Below, in pieces: positions 27,226 through 37,300 of a stretch of DNA of 64,000 bases. Positions within the stretch are counted from its first letter, which is position 1. Each line of letters opens with the position of its first letter. Source of the stretch: Epilithonimonas sp. JDS (GTDB lineage: Bacteria; Bacteroidota; Bacteroidia; Flavobacteriales; Weeksellaceae); the NCBI RefSeq assembly GCF_021261315.1, contig NZ_JAJSAX010000007.1:1-64000 (forward strand). The letters are read 5' to 3'. The position numbers and the translations under genes were made by a program. Under the pieces are notes generated by a model that saw only the letters and a list, made by a program, of their open reading frames with translations, was not told the origin of the DNA and ran no database searches.

Positions 27226-28794
27226 TTGGCTCGTTTTCTAATTGTTTTGATGACCTTTTGTTTAATGATATTTTGTTCTGCACAGAATCAAAATCAGGAA
27301 GACTTGTCTGGTGCTGAGACTTTGGACAAAAGTAAAATTTCGCCGGAATCAATTCTCAATCAAAGTATCGAAAAGCTGGAGCAGCCAATTTCGGAAGAAG
27401 AGAAATATGAAGTCCGGATGAAAATGGCTGATGCATATCTTAAAATTAAAAAACCGGATTTTGCAAAGTCAACCGAAATGCTTTTCAAAGCGAAAGAGAT
27501 TGCTGAGAAATTGGATAACACCAAACTGAAAGCGAAAATCTACGGTTCAATCGCCAATCAATATTCGTTTTTGAATTTTCCGGATAAAATAAAACCATAC
27601 TTGGATTTATCGAAACAGCAAGTTGATAAATTATCGAATGGTTACGAAAAGAATTTCCTTACCGCAAGATTGTACATTGAATATGGAAATCTAGAAGCCG
27701 ATAAAGAGAATTTTCTGGTTGCGAAAAAGGATTATCAGAAAGCTTTGAAGTTTTTAGGAAACATCGGTAATCCAAACAAAAAGAATATTTTTCAATTCAG
27801 AAGAGCGTTTTACAATATGGGCGTTTCGTATGCTTACCTTAAACAAAATGATTCGGCGGAATATTTCCTTAATAAAGCGTTGGCGATTCGAGATACGGAA
27901 AATAAAGAGTTTAAATATTTCATTTATAATACTTTAGCAAAGGTTTATATCGATAAATATGAAAATCAAAGAGCAATTGATTCTTTGGAAACGGTTTTGA
28001 AAGAAGATGCTTTTAAAGATAATCGTCTCAAATCTGATATGTACAAAAAGCTCATCGCGTCCTACAAAGCATTGAATAATAAAGAAAAATACATTGAATA
28101 TTCTGAAAAACTTTTGGAACTTGAACCTGATGTGAAAGATAATAATCTGAAAGCCATCAACACTGCAGTTTCTGAAGAACAAAAAAATCTTTTGGAGAAA
28201 ATATCCGACAAAGAAAGTTATAATCAACTTTTAATTTTTGGTTGTTTATTGTTGATTTTTGTCGGTGGTGTTTCTGTTTTTTACATCAATCAAAAAAGAA
28301 AGAAAGAGAAATTGATTTATCAGAATTTCATTTCAAATTTAGAAACAAAAGATACAGTCGAAATTGCTGAGCAAGAGCCGGAAGTTCTGGTTCAAGAAGA
28401 AAAGGAAAAAATTGCGTTTTCTGTTCCAAGTTCTGCAGAAACGATGATTCTCGAAAAACTGGAAAAGTTCGAAGCTTCCAATAAGTTTACCAATTCCAAA
28501 CTTTCTGTGGCAAGTCTGGCGGTAATGTTCAAAACGAATCCAAGCTATCTTTCCGAAACGATTAAGAAACATAAAGAGAAAAACTTTAATAATTATATCA
28601 ACGAACTCCGCATCAATTACATCTGCAAACAGATTTTGGAGCGTCCGGAATTCCTTAATTATAAAATAAGTTATCTGGCGGAAGAAGCCGGATTTTCTTC
28701 GCATAGTTCCTTCACAACGGTTTTCAAAAGCATCACTGGGATTTCTCCTTCGGCTTTTTTAAGAGAAGCAGAAAAGAAACATAAAAATATTTAA
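27226..28794 (+). CDS. TPR - transmembrane - AraC-type HTH regulator (second paralogue)
   Basis: A 522-residue paralogue of the protein at 19179. A signal peptide (FCSAQ) and TPR-like repeats (about 45-310) are followed by a transmembrane helix at about 331-354 and an AraC-type HTH (GFSSHSSFTTVFKSITGISPSAF) at the C terminus. The start is TTG 27226; the next ATG (27250) would cut away the charged part of the signal peptide. A possible -7 box, TAAATTTG, lies at 27202-27209. Target genes are unknown. Confidence 0.83.
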   Translation: MARFLIVLMTFCLMIFCSAQNQNQEDLSGAETLDKSKISPESILNQSIEKLEQPISEEEKYEVRMKMADAYLKIKKPDFAKSTEMLFKAKEIAEKLDNTKLKAKIYGSIANQYSFLNFPDKIKPYLDLSKQQVDKLSNGYEKNFLTARLYIEYGNLEADKENFLVAKKDYQKALKFLGNIGNPNKKNIFQFRRAFYNMGVSYAYLKQNDSAEYFLNKALAIRDTENKEFKYFIYNTLAKVYIDKYENQRAIDSLETVLKEDAFKDNRLKSDMYKKLIASYKALNNKEKYIEYSEKLLELEPDVKDNNLKAINTAVSEEQKNLLEKISDKESYNQLLIFGCLLLIFVGGVSVFYINQKRKKEKLIYQNFISNLETKDTVEIAEQEPEVLVQEEKEKIAFSVPSSAETMILEKLEKFEASNKFTNSKLSVASLAVMFKTNPSYLSETIKKHKEKNFNNYINELRINYICKQILERPEFLNYKISYLAEEAGFSSHSSFTTVFKSITGISPSAFLREAEKKHKNI

Positions 28795-28972
28795 TCACTT
28801 GATTTTCTGATTTTTAATATTGCTTTTTTCCTTTTAAAATATGATATTTCGAAAGACAAAAGCTGTTTTTTGATTTTTAAAGTATCTACATTTACTTCAT
28901 CAATAGGGTAAATAATATTTCTATTTGATATGATTATTACAACAAAATTTAGTAAATCTTAAAAAATTAATT

Positions 28973-29917
28973 ATGAAGAAAATTGTATTTTTTTTAGCAG
29001 TGTTTGGATCAATGTCGATCTATTCTCAAAGTCTGGGTTATGGAAAATCCTTCTCGGATTCTTCTCCAAGAATTTCTCAAATTCAAAACACGGTTTCAAA
29101 AGCAGCAACCTGCAACACAGTTGTCATCAATGATACCGAAGAAGAAAATGGCGTTTTCATTATCGGGAATGGTGGACAGAAAGCAGCGATTGATATTCCG
29201 ATTGCGGAGAATCAAACCATAAAAATTAATAGTATTGTTGTAACGCTTGCAAGTAAACTGCCGCCGACTTTTGTGAATTTTATCTTTTATGACAACATCC
29301 TTTCTACACCGGAAGATCCGGAAGATCCAAGAAGAAATATTCCTAACCAGGAGCTGTTTTCCGTTACCAATACAAGCATAGAATCTTTTGAGGAAGTAGG
29401 GTATGAGCCTTTGCACGAATTTATTATCAGAAAAGTTAAGATCAAACTTCAGACACCAATCGTACTAAACGGTACGATGGCACACGAAAGAATCTGGATG
29501 AGTACAAAATCGGACGCAAATGCCTGGTCTACAACAGCGCATTACGAGACCGGCGAAGGTGTAGTTGGAGAAAGCCTCGCGATGGGTGGAAATGCTTTTG
29601 GTTGGTTTCAGCTTCTTAATCAGGAATGTCTGTACGAGCTAAGTGCTGAATGTGACTTTCTGAATGTTGCAGACGCTAGTTTCAAATCCAAAGTTGACAT
29701 TTATCCAAATCCAGCGCAGGATTATTTCGAATATAAAAATCTGCAGTCTATGAAAGTGGTTTCCGTTAATATCTACGATGCGAGCGGAAAAGTAGTAAAA
29801 ACATTGGCTGGAAATCAGTCTAAAGTAGATGTTCAGGATCTTCCAAAAGGTGTTTATGTTGTGAAGACCAAAACTTCTTCTAATATTATACTGACGAATA
29901 AGCTTATTAAAAAGTAA
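28973..29917 (+). CDS. T9SS type A sorting domain protein of unknown function
   Basis: A 314-residue secreted protein with a signal peptide (SMSIYSQ), a beta-rich body (about 35-225) that I cannot assign, and a C-terminal type A sorting domain (about 235-314). That domain has the hallmarks VDIYPNPAQDYF, VNIYDASGKVV, DLPKGVYVVK and a basic end KLIKK. The type IX system would export it and attach it to the surface or release it. A terminator follows. The next gene is also a T9SS cargo. Confidence 0.85.
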   Translation: MKKIVFFLAVFGSMSIYSQSLGYGKSFSDSSPRISQIQNTVSKAATCNTVVINDTEEENGVFIIGNGGQKAAIDIPIAENQTIKINSIVVTLASKLPPTFVNFIFYDNILSTPEDPEDPRRNIPNQELFSVTNTSIESFEEVGYEPLHEFIIRKVKIKLQTPIVLNGTMAHERIWMSTKSDANAWSTTAHYETGEGVVGESLAMGGNAFGWFQLLNQECLYELSAECDFLNVADASFKSKVDIYPNPAQDYFEYKNLQSMKVVSVNIYDASGKVVKTLAGNQSKVDVQDLPKGVYVVKTKTSSNIILTNKLIKK

Positions 29918-29937
29918 TTCATATTTTTAAATTCATT

Positions 29938-29968
29938 AAACCGCTTGATTTACTTGAGCGGTTTTTTT
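29938..29968 (+). terminator. Terminator after the T9SS protein
   Basis: AAACCGCT and AGCGGTTT arms around an 11-nt loop are followed by a T-run, 20 bp after the stop codon. Confidence 0.8.
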
Positions 29969-30132
29969 GATGAATGGTTTTCATTATTGATTATGGAAAG
30001 GTATAAATATATTTTTGACAACTCTCGGCTCATAAAGTCTTATTATGAATATTATTTAAGGTGTAATTCAATTTTATTGAAATATAATTCTTCTTTTTGC
30101 TGTAAAATTCTTAATTTGCGGAAAAATTTAAT

Positions 30133-32805
30133 ATGAAGAAGTATTTACTAATGTCTTTATTGGTTTTGCCAATGTTGAGTTTTGCCCAATGGTCTAGAGT
30201 GGGCAACACGGGTAAGCAGGTGAAAGCAGAGTTTGCAAATCTGAAGGAAAAGCAGTTGTTTTCTTTGGACAAATCTCTTTTACAATCGAAATTACAAAAC
30301 GCACCGCAGAAATTCTCCGGACAGAAAGGTGTAGAAATAATGATGCCTGATGCCAACGGTGTTTTGGAGAAATATGAGGTTTGGGAATATTCCAACTTCA
30401 CGCCGGAAGTTCAGGCGATGTTTCCTAACATCAGATCTTATATGGGTGTAGGAGTTACGGATAAGTCGGCTTATTTGAGATTCAGTATTTCAGATCAGGG
30501 GCTTTCGTCTTCTACATTCAGAACGGGAGGTTCCAGCTTTGTTGAAGCTTACACTGCCGGAAATGATGTTTACGCAGCGTATTCTTCTGCATCAAGAATT
30601 CTTGATCAGAAAGACGAATTTATCTGTTCTACAATGGATGAAATCATCGAAGGAAATCAGGATGTAAAAACAACAGCGAATAAATCCAGTAATCAGGTTT
30701 TTAAAACTTTCAGACTGGCGATGTCTGCTCAGGCAGAATATTCTCAGTACCACATAGAAAGAGCAGGTGCTACAGCTGGAACTGATGCGGAAAAGAAAGC
30801 CGTGGTTTTAGCTGCTATCAACAATACAGTGACGAGAGTCAATGCACTTTATGAGAAAGATCTGGCGGTTCATTTTAATTTGATAGACATTCTGCCTATT
30901 ATTTATCTGGATGCAGCTTCAGATCCTTATACTGGCTCTTATAATTCACAGCTTCAATCTACGTTGAACACTGTGATCGGAGCAGCTAACTATGATATTG
31001 GGCACGTGGTGGTTTATGCAAGTCCAAATGGAAATGCAGGTTGTATCGGTTGTATCTGTACTAATGCTAGTAAAGGTTCCGGATTTACATCACATTACAT
31101 TCCTGTGAGTGATATTTTTGACATCGACTATGTAGCGCACGAAATCGGACATCAGGTGGGTGGAAACCACACTCATACTTACAGTGGATCAGAAGGTTCA
31201 GGCGTTCAGGTAGAAGTTGGAAGTGGTAACACGATTATGGCTTACACGGGAATTACCGGTGCTTATGATACGCAGTTTAACTCAAACGACTTCTTTACTT
31301 ACAGAAATATTCTTCAGATTCAGAATAACCTTGCTAATAAAGCTTGTGCTGTAAACACACCAATTACAAACACGCCGCCGGTTGTAAACGCTGGTGTGGA
31401 TGTTACAATCCCAATCAGTACACCATTTGTATTGAAAGGCGTAGTTACAGATGCAGAAAATGATACAATGTCCTACGTTTGGGAACAGAATAACTCTGCT
31501 ACAGCTTCTGCACAATTCGGAACAGGTTCTTACGCATCTCCCACGAAAACAGGAGGTCCTAACTTCAAAATGATGCCGCCAAAATCTGAACCTGTGAGAT
31601 ATTTCCCGGAATTCGGAAAAGTGTTGGCAGGTGTTAATGCGACACGTTGGGAAGCTCTTTCCAGTGTTGGAAGAAATTTGAATTTCACTTTAACTGCAAG
31701 AGACAATTCTGCTGCTGGTCCTCAAACTGCAACAGATGAGGTAATTGTGACAGTGAGTGCAGCGGCAGGTCCGTTTGTAGTGACTGCGCCAACTTTTGGA
31801 GAAAGTCTTGTTTCTAATGCGGCTTACAATGTAAAATGGAATGTTGCGGGAACAAACGCAGCGCCAGTGAATACAGCTAATGTTAATATCAAATTATCTC
31901 TTGATGGTGGTAAAACATTTACAACTGTGGCTGCCAATACACCAAATGATGGCGAACAGTCTATAACAATTCCTGCAGGTTCTCAGGCAGCGAATGCTTA
32001 CTTTATGATTGAAGCGGTGAATAACGTTTATTTCGCAATGAGTCCAAGTTTTGTGATTGATTATTCTGCGACTGGCGAGGTTTGTAACACTTACAATTAC
32101 ACAGGTCCGGCAGTGGATATTAATGATGGAACAGGTTCTACAGGCGGACCAATTTCTTCGCCTCAGATTATGGTTCCTATCGATGTTCAGGATTCTGGCG
32201 TGATTACAAAAATCAGAGTGAAGCCAACAGTTGAGCATCCAAGAACAAGTCAGATTGTTGTAGGAATCCAAGGACCACTAGGTCAAAGTGCTTGGTTGTG
32301 GAACAGAAAATGTACAAGTTCCGGAATCACTGCTACATTCAGTGATGAAGGTACGGCTTACGTTTGTGCATCACCAATTGCAGGAACTGTGAAACCAGAC
32401 GAATCTTTAGCAATCTTCAAAGGAAACGATACCAAAGGTGTTTGGAATTTATTTGCTTCGGACAACGTGAGAAACCTTGCAGGTAAAGTTACAACCTGGT
32501 CATTGGAATTGTGTATAAGAGATGCGCAGGTACTTGCGGTGAACGAAAGTGCTTTCAATTCTAATAACATCAAAGTATATCCAAATCCATCAAACGGTAA
32601 TTTCTTTATCAAATCTAAAGATCTTGGAGGAAATGCTAAAGTAGCGATCTATGATATGAATGGTAGAGTAGTTCACACTTCTGGCTTCAACGTTTTGACG
32701 GGAGAATCTACAAATGAGTTTAATGTTAACTTGACAAAAGGAGTTTATTTATTAAAAGTAACTTCTCCAAAAGCCAATTACACTCAGAAATTGATCATCA
32801 AATAA
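30133..32805 (+). CDS. Secreted reprolysin-like metalloprotease with P-domain and T9SS sorting domain
   Basis: An 890-residue secreted protease. A signal peptide (MLSFAQ) is followed by a propeptide-like region (about 20-190). The metzincin catalytic domain has HEIGHQVGGNH at residue 336, the full HExxHxxGxxH zinc motif, with Met-turn candidate NTIMAYTG. Ig/FN3-like segments (about 420-640) precede a proprotein-convertase P-like domain (about 650-800, with VKPTVEHPRTSQIVVGIQGP and GVWNLFASDN). The C-terminal type A sorting domain has IKVYPNPSNG, VAIYDMNGRVV and KLIIK. This architecture is common among flavobacterial exoproteases. Confidence 0.9.
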   Translation: MKKYLLMSLLVLPMLSFAQWSRVGNTGKQVKAEFANLKEKQLFSLDKSLLQSKLQNAPQKFSGQKGVEIMMPDANGVLEKYEVWEYSNFTPEVQAMFPNIRSYMGVGVTDKSAYLRFSISDQGLSSSTFRTGGSSFVEAYTAGNDVYAAYSSASRILDQKDEFICSTMDEIIEGNQDVKTTANKSSNQVFKTFRLAMSAQAEYSQYHIERAGATAGTDAEKKAVVLAAINNTVTRVNALYEKDLAVHFNLIDILPIIYLDAASDPYTGSYNSQLQSTLNTVIGAANYDIGHVVVYASPNGNAGCIGCICTNASKGSGFTSHYIPVSDIFDIDYVAHEIGHQVGGNHTHTYSGSEGSGVQVEVGSGNTIMAYTGITGAYDTQFNSNDFFTYRNILQIQNNLANKACAVNTPITNTPPVVNAGVDVTIPISTPFVLKGVVTDAENDTMSYVWEQNNSATASAQFGTGSYASPTKTGGPNFKMMPPKSEPVRYFPEFGKVLAGVNATRWEALSSVGRNLNFTLTARDNSAAGPQTATDEVIVTVSAAAGPFVVTAPTFGESLVSNAAYNVKWNVAGTNAAPVNTANVNIKLSLDGGKTFTTVAANTPNDGEQSITIPAGSQAANAYFMIEAVNNVYFAMSPSFVIDYSATGEVCNTYNYTGPAVDINDGTGSTGGPISSPQIMVPIDVQDSGVITKIRVKPTVEHPRTSQIVVGIQGPLGQSAWLWNRKCTSSGITATFSDEGTAYVCASPIAGTVKPDESLAIFKGNDTKGVWNLFASDNVRNLAGKVTTWSLELCIRDAQVLAVNESAFNSNNIKVYPNPSNGNFFIKSKDLGGNAKVAIYDMNGRVVHTSGFNVLTGESTNEFNVNLTKGVYLLKVTSPKANYTQKLIIK

Positions 32806-32826
32806 TCCAGAATTATTTATAAATCC

Positions 32827-32854
32827 AAAAGCCGGTCAGCAATGATCGGCTTTT
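32827..32854 (+). terminator. Terminator after the metalloprotease
   Basis: AAAAGCCGGTCA and TGATCGGCTTTT arms pair almost perfectly around a 4-nt loop, 21 bp after the stop. Confidence 0.8.
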
Positions 32855-32931
32855 GTTATTTTAAGAATAGAACTTTCTCCAAAGCTTTCAATAAAATATA
32901 TTAAATTGCGACTAACAATAATTATGTCACA

Positions 32932-33732
32932 ATGAATTACACACAAATAGAAATAGACGCCCAGTTCGACGGAAAACTGCAATTGATTTATCTCAATCAA
33001 CCGGAAAGTTATAACAGTCTGACGAAAACGATGCTTTTCGAATTGCGAAATGCCGTTCACAAATTCAGTGAAGACGAAAATGTGCGTTGCGTTGCTATTG
33101 CCGGTAGAGGAAAAGCCTTTTGTGCAGGTCAAAATCTGAAAGAAGCCTTGAGTTTTGGTAATGATGAAGACGACCGCGAGATTCAGCGTTTTGTGATAGA
33201 ATATTATAATCCTTTGGTTTTGGAAATTGTAAAATGCCGAAAACCTGTGATTGCTTTGGTAAATGGTGCAGCGGTTGGAGCTGGTGCAATGTTAGCTTCG
33301 ATTTGTGATTTCACTCTGGCTGTGGAAAGTTCCTATTTTTCTTTCGCATTTGCCAATATTGGTTTGATCCCGGACACGGCTGGAACTTACTTTTTACCAA
33401 AATTGGTTGGGAAGCAATTAGCAAGTTATCTCTCATTCACAGGGAAGAAAGTACCTGCGTCCGAAGCTAAGAAAATTGGTTTGATAGCCGATTTTTTCCC
33501 GGATTCTGAATTTGTGGAGAAATCGATGGAAGTTCTGACTCAACTCGCTCATTCTGCAACAACAGCACTTTATCTGACCAAAAAAGCCTTCAACAAATCC
33601 TACGATTTCACATTGAAAGAACAGTTGGATTACGAATCCATCATCCAGCAAGATGCCGCCGAGACAGAGGATTTCCGAGAAGGCGTGACCGCTTTCATCG
33701 AAAAACGTTTACCAAATTACAAAGGGAAATAG
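32932..33732 (+). CDS. paaG: Enoyl-CoA hydratase/isomerase family protein, PaaG-like
   Basis: A 266-residue crotonase-fold enzyme. Oxyanion-hole segments are GRGKAFCAGQNL and VNGAAVGAGAMLASICDF. In the catalytic loop it reads IPDTAGTYFLP, where the Asp matches the single acidic residue used by PaaG (epoxyphenylacetyl-CoA isomerase) rather than the two Glu of true enoyl-CoA hydratases. A paaI-like thioesterase gene follows 116 bp later, supporting a phenylacetate-pathway role. The rest of a paa operon is not in the window, so the symbol is provisional. Confidence 0.75.
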   Translation: MNYTQIEIDAQFDGKLQLIYLNQPESYNSLTKTMLFELRNAVHKFSEDENVRCVAIAGRGKAFCAGQNLKEALSFGNDEDDREIQRFVIEYYNPLVLEIVKCRKPVIALVNGAAVGAGAMLASICDFTLAVESSYFSFAFANIGLIPDTAGTYFLPKLVGKQLASYLSFTGKKVPASEAKKIGLIADFFPDSEFVEKSMEVLTQLAHSATTALYLTKKAFNKSYDFTLKEQLDYESIIQQDAAETEDFREGVTAFIEKRLPNYKGK

Positions 33733-33848
33733 GTTGGAGCGTTTGAGTGTGGGAGAATTGGAGAGTTTGAAAATTTGAGCATTTTTTCTTCCAACTTCTA
33801 ACTTCCATCCTCCATCATTTATCATTTATCAATCATCATTTATAACTT

Positions 33849-34262
33849 ATGAACGCAAGAGAAACGGCGGAATATATGTTTGGGAAAGATATGTTTTCTC
33901 AATGGCTCGGAATTGAACTTGTCGACATCAAAGAAAATTATTGTTTTCTGAAAATGCCTATCAGACCCGAGATGATCAACGGATTGGGAACCGTTCACGG
34001 CGGTGTGACCTTCGCTTTTGCAGATTCGGCGCTGGCTTTTTCTTCCAACAATTCTGGCGATGCGGCGGTTGCGCTCAATTGTTATATTAATTTTACAAAA
34101 GCCGTAAGAGATGGCGATATTTTGACCGCCGAAAGTATTTTGCTCACAGACACAAGAAAAACTGCGGTCTATGACATCACCATAAAAAATCAAAATGATG
34201 AGGTGGTTGCTAGTTTCCGAGGAACGATTTACAAAATAGGTAAAAAGATAACTGAGTTGTAA
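33849..34262 (+). CDS. paaI: Hotdog-fold thioesterase, PaaI family
   Basis: A 137-residue hotdog thioesterase. It has the PaaI-type helix NGLGTVHGGVTFAFADSALAF, with the catalytic Asp in FADSA and the HGG motif. In the phenylacetate pathway PaaI removes CoA from dead-end hydroxylated intermediates. The gap before it is a low-complexity stretch of TCATTTATCAATCATC-type repeats, so cotranscription with the PaaG-like gene is uncertain. Many PaaI-like proteins act on other acyl-CoAs, so the substrate is inferred from context only. Confidence 0.8.
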   Translation: MNARETAEYMFGKDMFSQWLGIELVDIKENYCFLKMPIRPEMINGLGTVHGGVTFAFADSALAFSSNNSGDAAVALNCYINFTKAVRDGDILTAESILLTDTRKTAVYDITIKNQNDEVVASFRGTIYKIGKKITEL

Positions 34263-34370
34263 AATGCTGTTTCCAGATGGTAATAAAATTAAAATAATAG
34301 CTGTCTAAGTAGATAAAATAAATATTATTCATTGATTTAACATTTTTTTAAGAATATTAAGAATTTTTTA

Positions 34371-34378
34371 TATTTTTG
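34371..34378 (+). promoter_or_regulatory. Possible -7 element for the giant subtilisin gene
   Basis: TATTTTTG fits TAnnTTTG and lies 13 nt before the ATG at 34392. No -33 TTTG is seen at the right distance. Confidence 0.35.
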
Positions 34379-34391
34379 AGAAACTTTTATC

Positions 34392-37300
34392 ATGAAAAAT
34401 TTTTACCGCTATTGTTTGTTAATATCTTTATTTTCAAATATTTACAGCTATTCTCAAAATCAACAAAGTCTCAACAAAATTCAGCAGTCGACAAAGGTTG
34501 ATTATTTGAAATCATTTTCAGAGACTCAAACCAAGAAATTTGAATTAAGTTTTAATCTCGCCAACTCTTTAGCCGAAAAAAGACATTGGAGTAAAATCAT
34601 TGTTACAGATTCTACCTATTCGCGATTGGTAGGTGTGACCAAAGATCTCCAGCCGATCTATTACATGACGGAGAACCGCAATGCCGGAATCACTTCCAGG
34701 GCAGACAGACTATACTCTGGTGGGAGTCTGGGACTTGCCATAGAAGGTCAAGGTATGTTTGCCGGGATTTGGGATGCGGGAAGTCCTTTACTTACCCACG
34801 AACTTTTCTCCAACAGAATTACGCTGATGGATAATTCACTTTATCTCCATCCGCATGCATCTCACGTGGCAGGAACCATAATAGGTACAGATGCTGTGCA
34901 GAATGGGAATGCAAGAGGAATGGCTTTTAAAGGAAATGCCAAGGCGTACGACTGGGATAATGACGTTGCTGAAGTTGCAAATGCCGCAGCTGCCGGACTT
35001 CTGATTTCAAATCATTCTTATGGTTATAATCCGTTTTTCATCTCTGTGGACAAATTCGGAAAGTATGACCAGATTTCAAAAGATTTTGACGAAATACTTT
35101 TTAATGCACCTTATTTTCAAATGGTTTGTGCTGCTGGAAATTCCAGAATTTATGGTGTAAATACTGGTAAAGATGGTTTTGATCTGATTACAGGACACGG
35201 ACTGAGTAAAAATGTGATTACCGTAGCAGCTACAGAAGAAGTTTTGAATTACAATGGTGCATCATCTGTTGTAATGTCGGAATTCAGCAGTTGGGGACCG
35301 GCCGATGATGGTAGAATAAAACCGGATATTTCCGCAAAAGGAGTTCATACATTTTCTGCAGTTAGCAATTCCAATGCTTCGTATGAATATTATGACGGTA
35401 CATCTATGGCTTCGCCAAGTGTCGGTGGAACGTTGCTTCTTTTGCAGCAATATTACAACCAGCTGAATAATTCCTACATGAAGGCATCAACACTGAAGGG
35501 GCTGATGATACATTCAGCAGATGAGGCCGGGGCAGCGCCTGGTCCTGATTACAAATTTGGCTGGGGATTGATCAATGCAGAGAAAGCTGCTAACATTATT
35601 AAAGATAAAAATCTCTTTTCAAAGGTCGAAGAGAATACGCTTGCAAATGGAGAGACCAAGAATGTCATCTTGAATAGTGACGGCTTGAATCCACTGGTTG
35701 TGACTGTTGCGTGGACAGATCCTGTAGGCAGCTTGCCATCCAGCGTTATAGATGATCCAACACCAAATCTGGTAAACAATCTTGACATTGTTTTGTCCAG
35801 AGACGGTGTAGATTATTATCCTTGGAAACTGAATCCCGCTAACGTGAATGCGGCCGCTACAAAAGGCGTTAACAATCTGGATAATGTTGAAAAGATAGAA
35901 ATCAATGCGCCAACAGCAGGAGCATATCTTCTGAAAATTAATCATAAGGGAACTCTTGCAAATCAATCACAAAATTACTCATTGATTGCTTCCGGGATTA
36001 TTACAACAGATTTTTGGTTTAATACAGCTCAGAATAATATAAAAATTTGTAAAAGTGCAAGTGATAACTTGTCATTAGATTTTAATTTTCATGTGAAAAA
36101 TGGGTTCTCAAACCAAGTCCACTTATCAGCATTGAATTTACCAGGTGGATTATCGGCAACCTTTTTACCGTCAGAAATCTCCGGTGAAGGAACTTTCAGT
36201 CTTAGTCTGAGCGGAATTGCAAATGTTCAGAAAGGAAAATATAACATAATCATCAAAGGAGAAAGCGGTTCGGATTCTTTTGAATACCCGATTACGATTA
36301 CTATTTATGATAATATTATCACTACTCCGAGTTTGGTGACACCCATCAACAGCGATGCTTCTGTCAATTTTATAAATACAGAATTCACTTGGACTTCCGA
36401 CTCCAATACAGAATCATATATTTTTGAACTGTCTAAATTTCCGGATTTTTCTGTCAAAGAGACCTACACTACTTCTATTAATAAATACAACAAAACCTTA
36501 TCCACCGGTACGAAATATTACTGGCGAGTAAAAGCGCTAAACAGTTGTGGTGAGAGCGGTTTTTCTCAGGTCAACAGCTTTAATACTTATTGTAGCGGAC
36601 CAGATTATGTGCAGCTGGTAAGCGCCGGCATAAACAGTCTTACTGTAAGCTGGAATGCAGCCAACCTGACCGGAAAATGGGAAGTTGAAGCTGTGCCAAC
36701 TGGCCAGGCTCCAACCGGAATTGGCGTGATTGCCACAACAAATCCTTACACAATTACAGGACTTACAAAAAATACATGTTACGAGGTTTATGTAAGAATC
36801 GTCTGTGCAGAAGAAGGCAGCTATTCTCCTTGGGTGAAGGGCAGTAATTTCTGTACTAATGCGGATTACTGTGGAGGTGATCATTTTTACGATTCAGGTG
36901 GAGCAGACGGAAATTACGCACCATCAGATAATCTGATGAAAACCATCTACCCGCAAAATGCAGGCGAGCGCGTAACTGCTATATTTAATAAGTTCAAAGT
37001 GGAAAGCTGCTGTTCTTACTTTTACATATTTGATGGACCAAATGAAGGTTCTCCTATTTTGTTTAGTGGTTCAGCAATGAGTCAGTTGCCTTACACTTAT
37101 AGATCGACCCACCCAACAGGAGCCTTAACATTCAGATTTTATTCTTACGGTGTTGGGGATGAAGGCTGGGATGCGACAATCCTTTGCGAGCCGAAACCGG
37201 CTTGTCCGACGATGCCAAAGAATATTGTTCTCACAAATTCGACATCAAGTTCCATCACTTTTAATTGGGAAGGTACTTCAAATACTTCACAATGGGAAGT

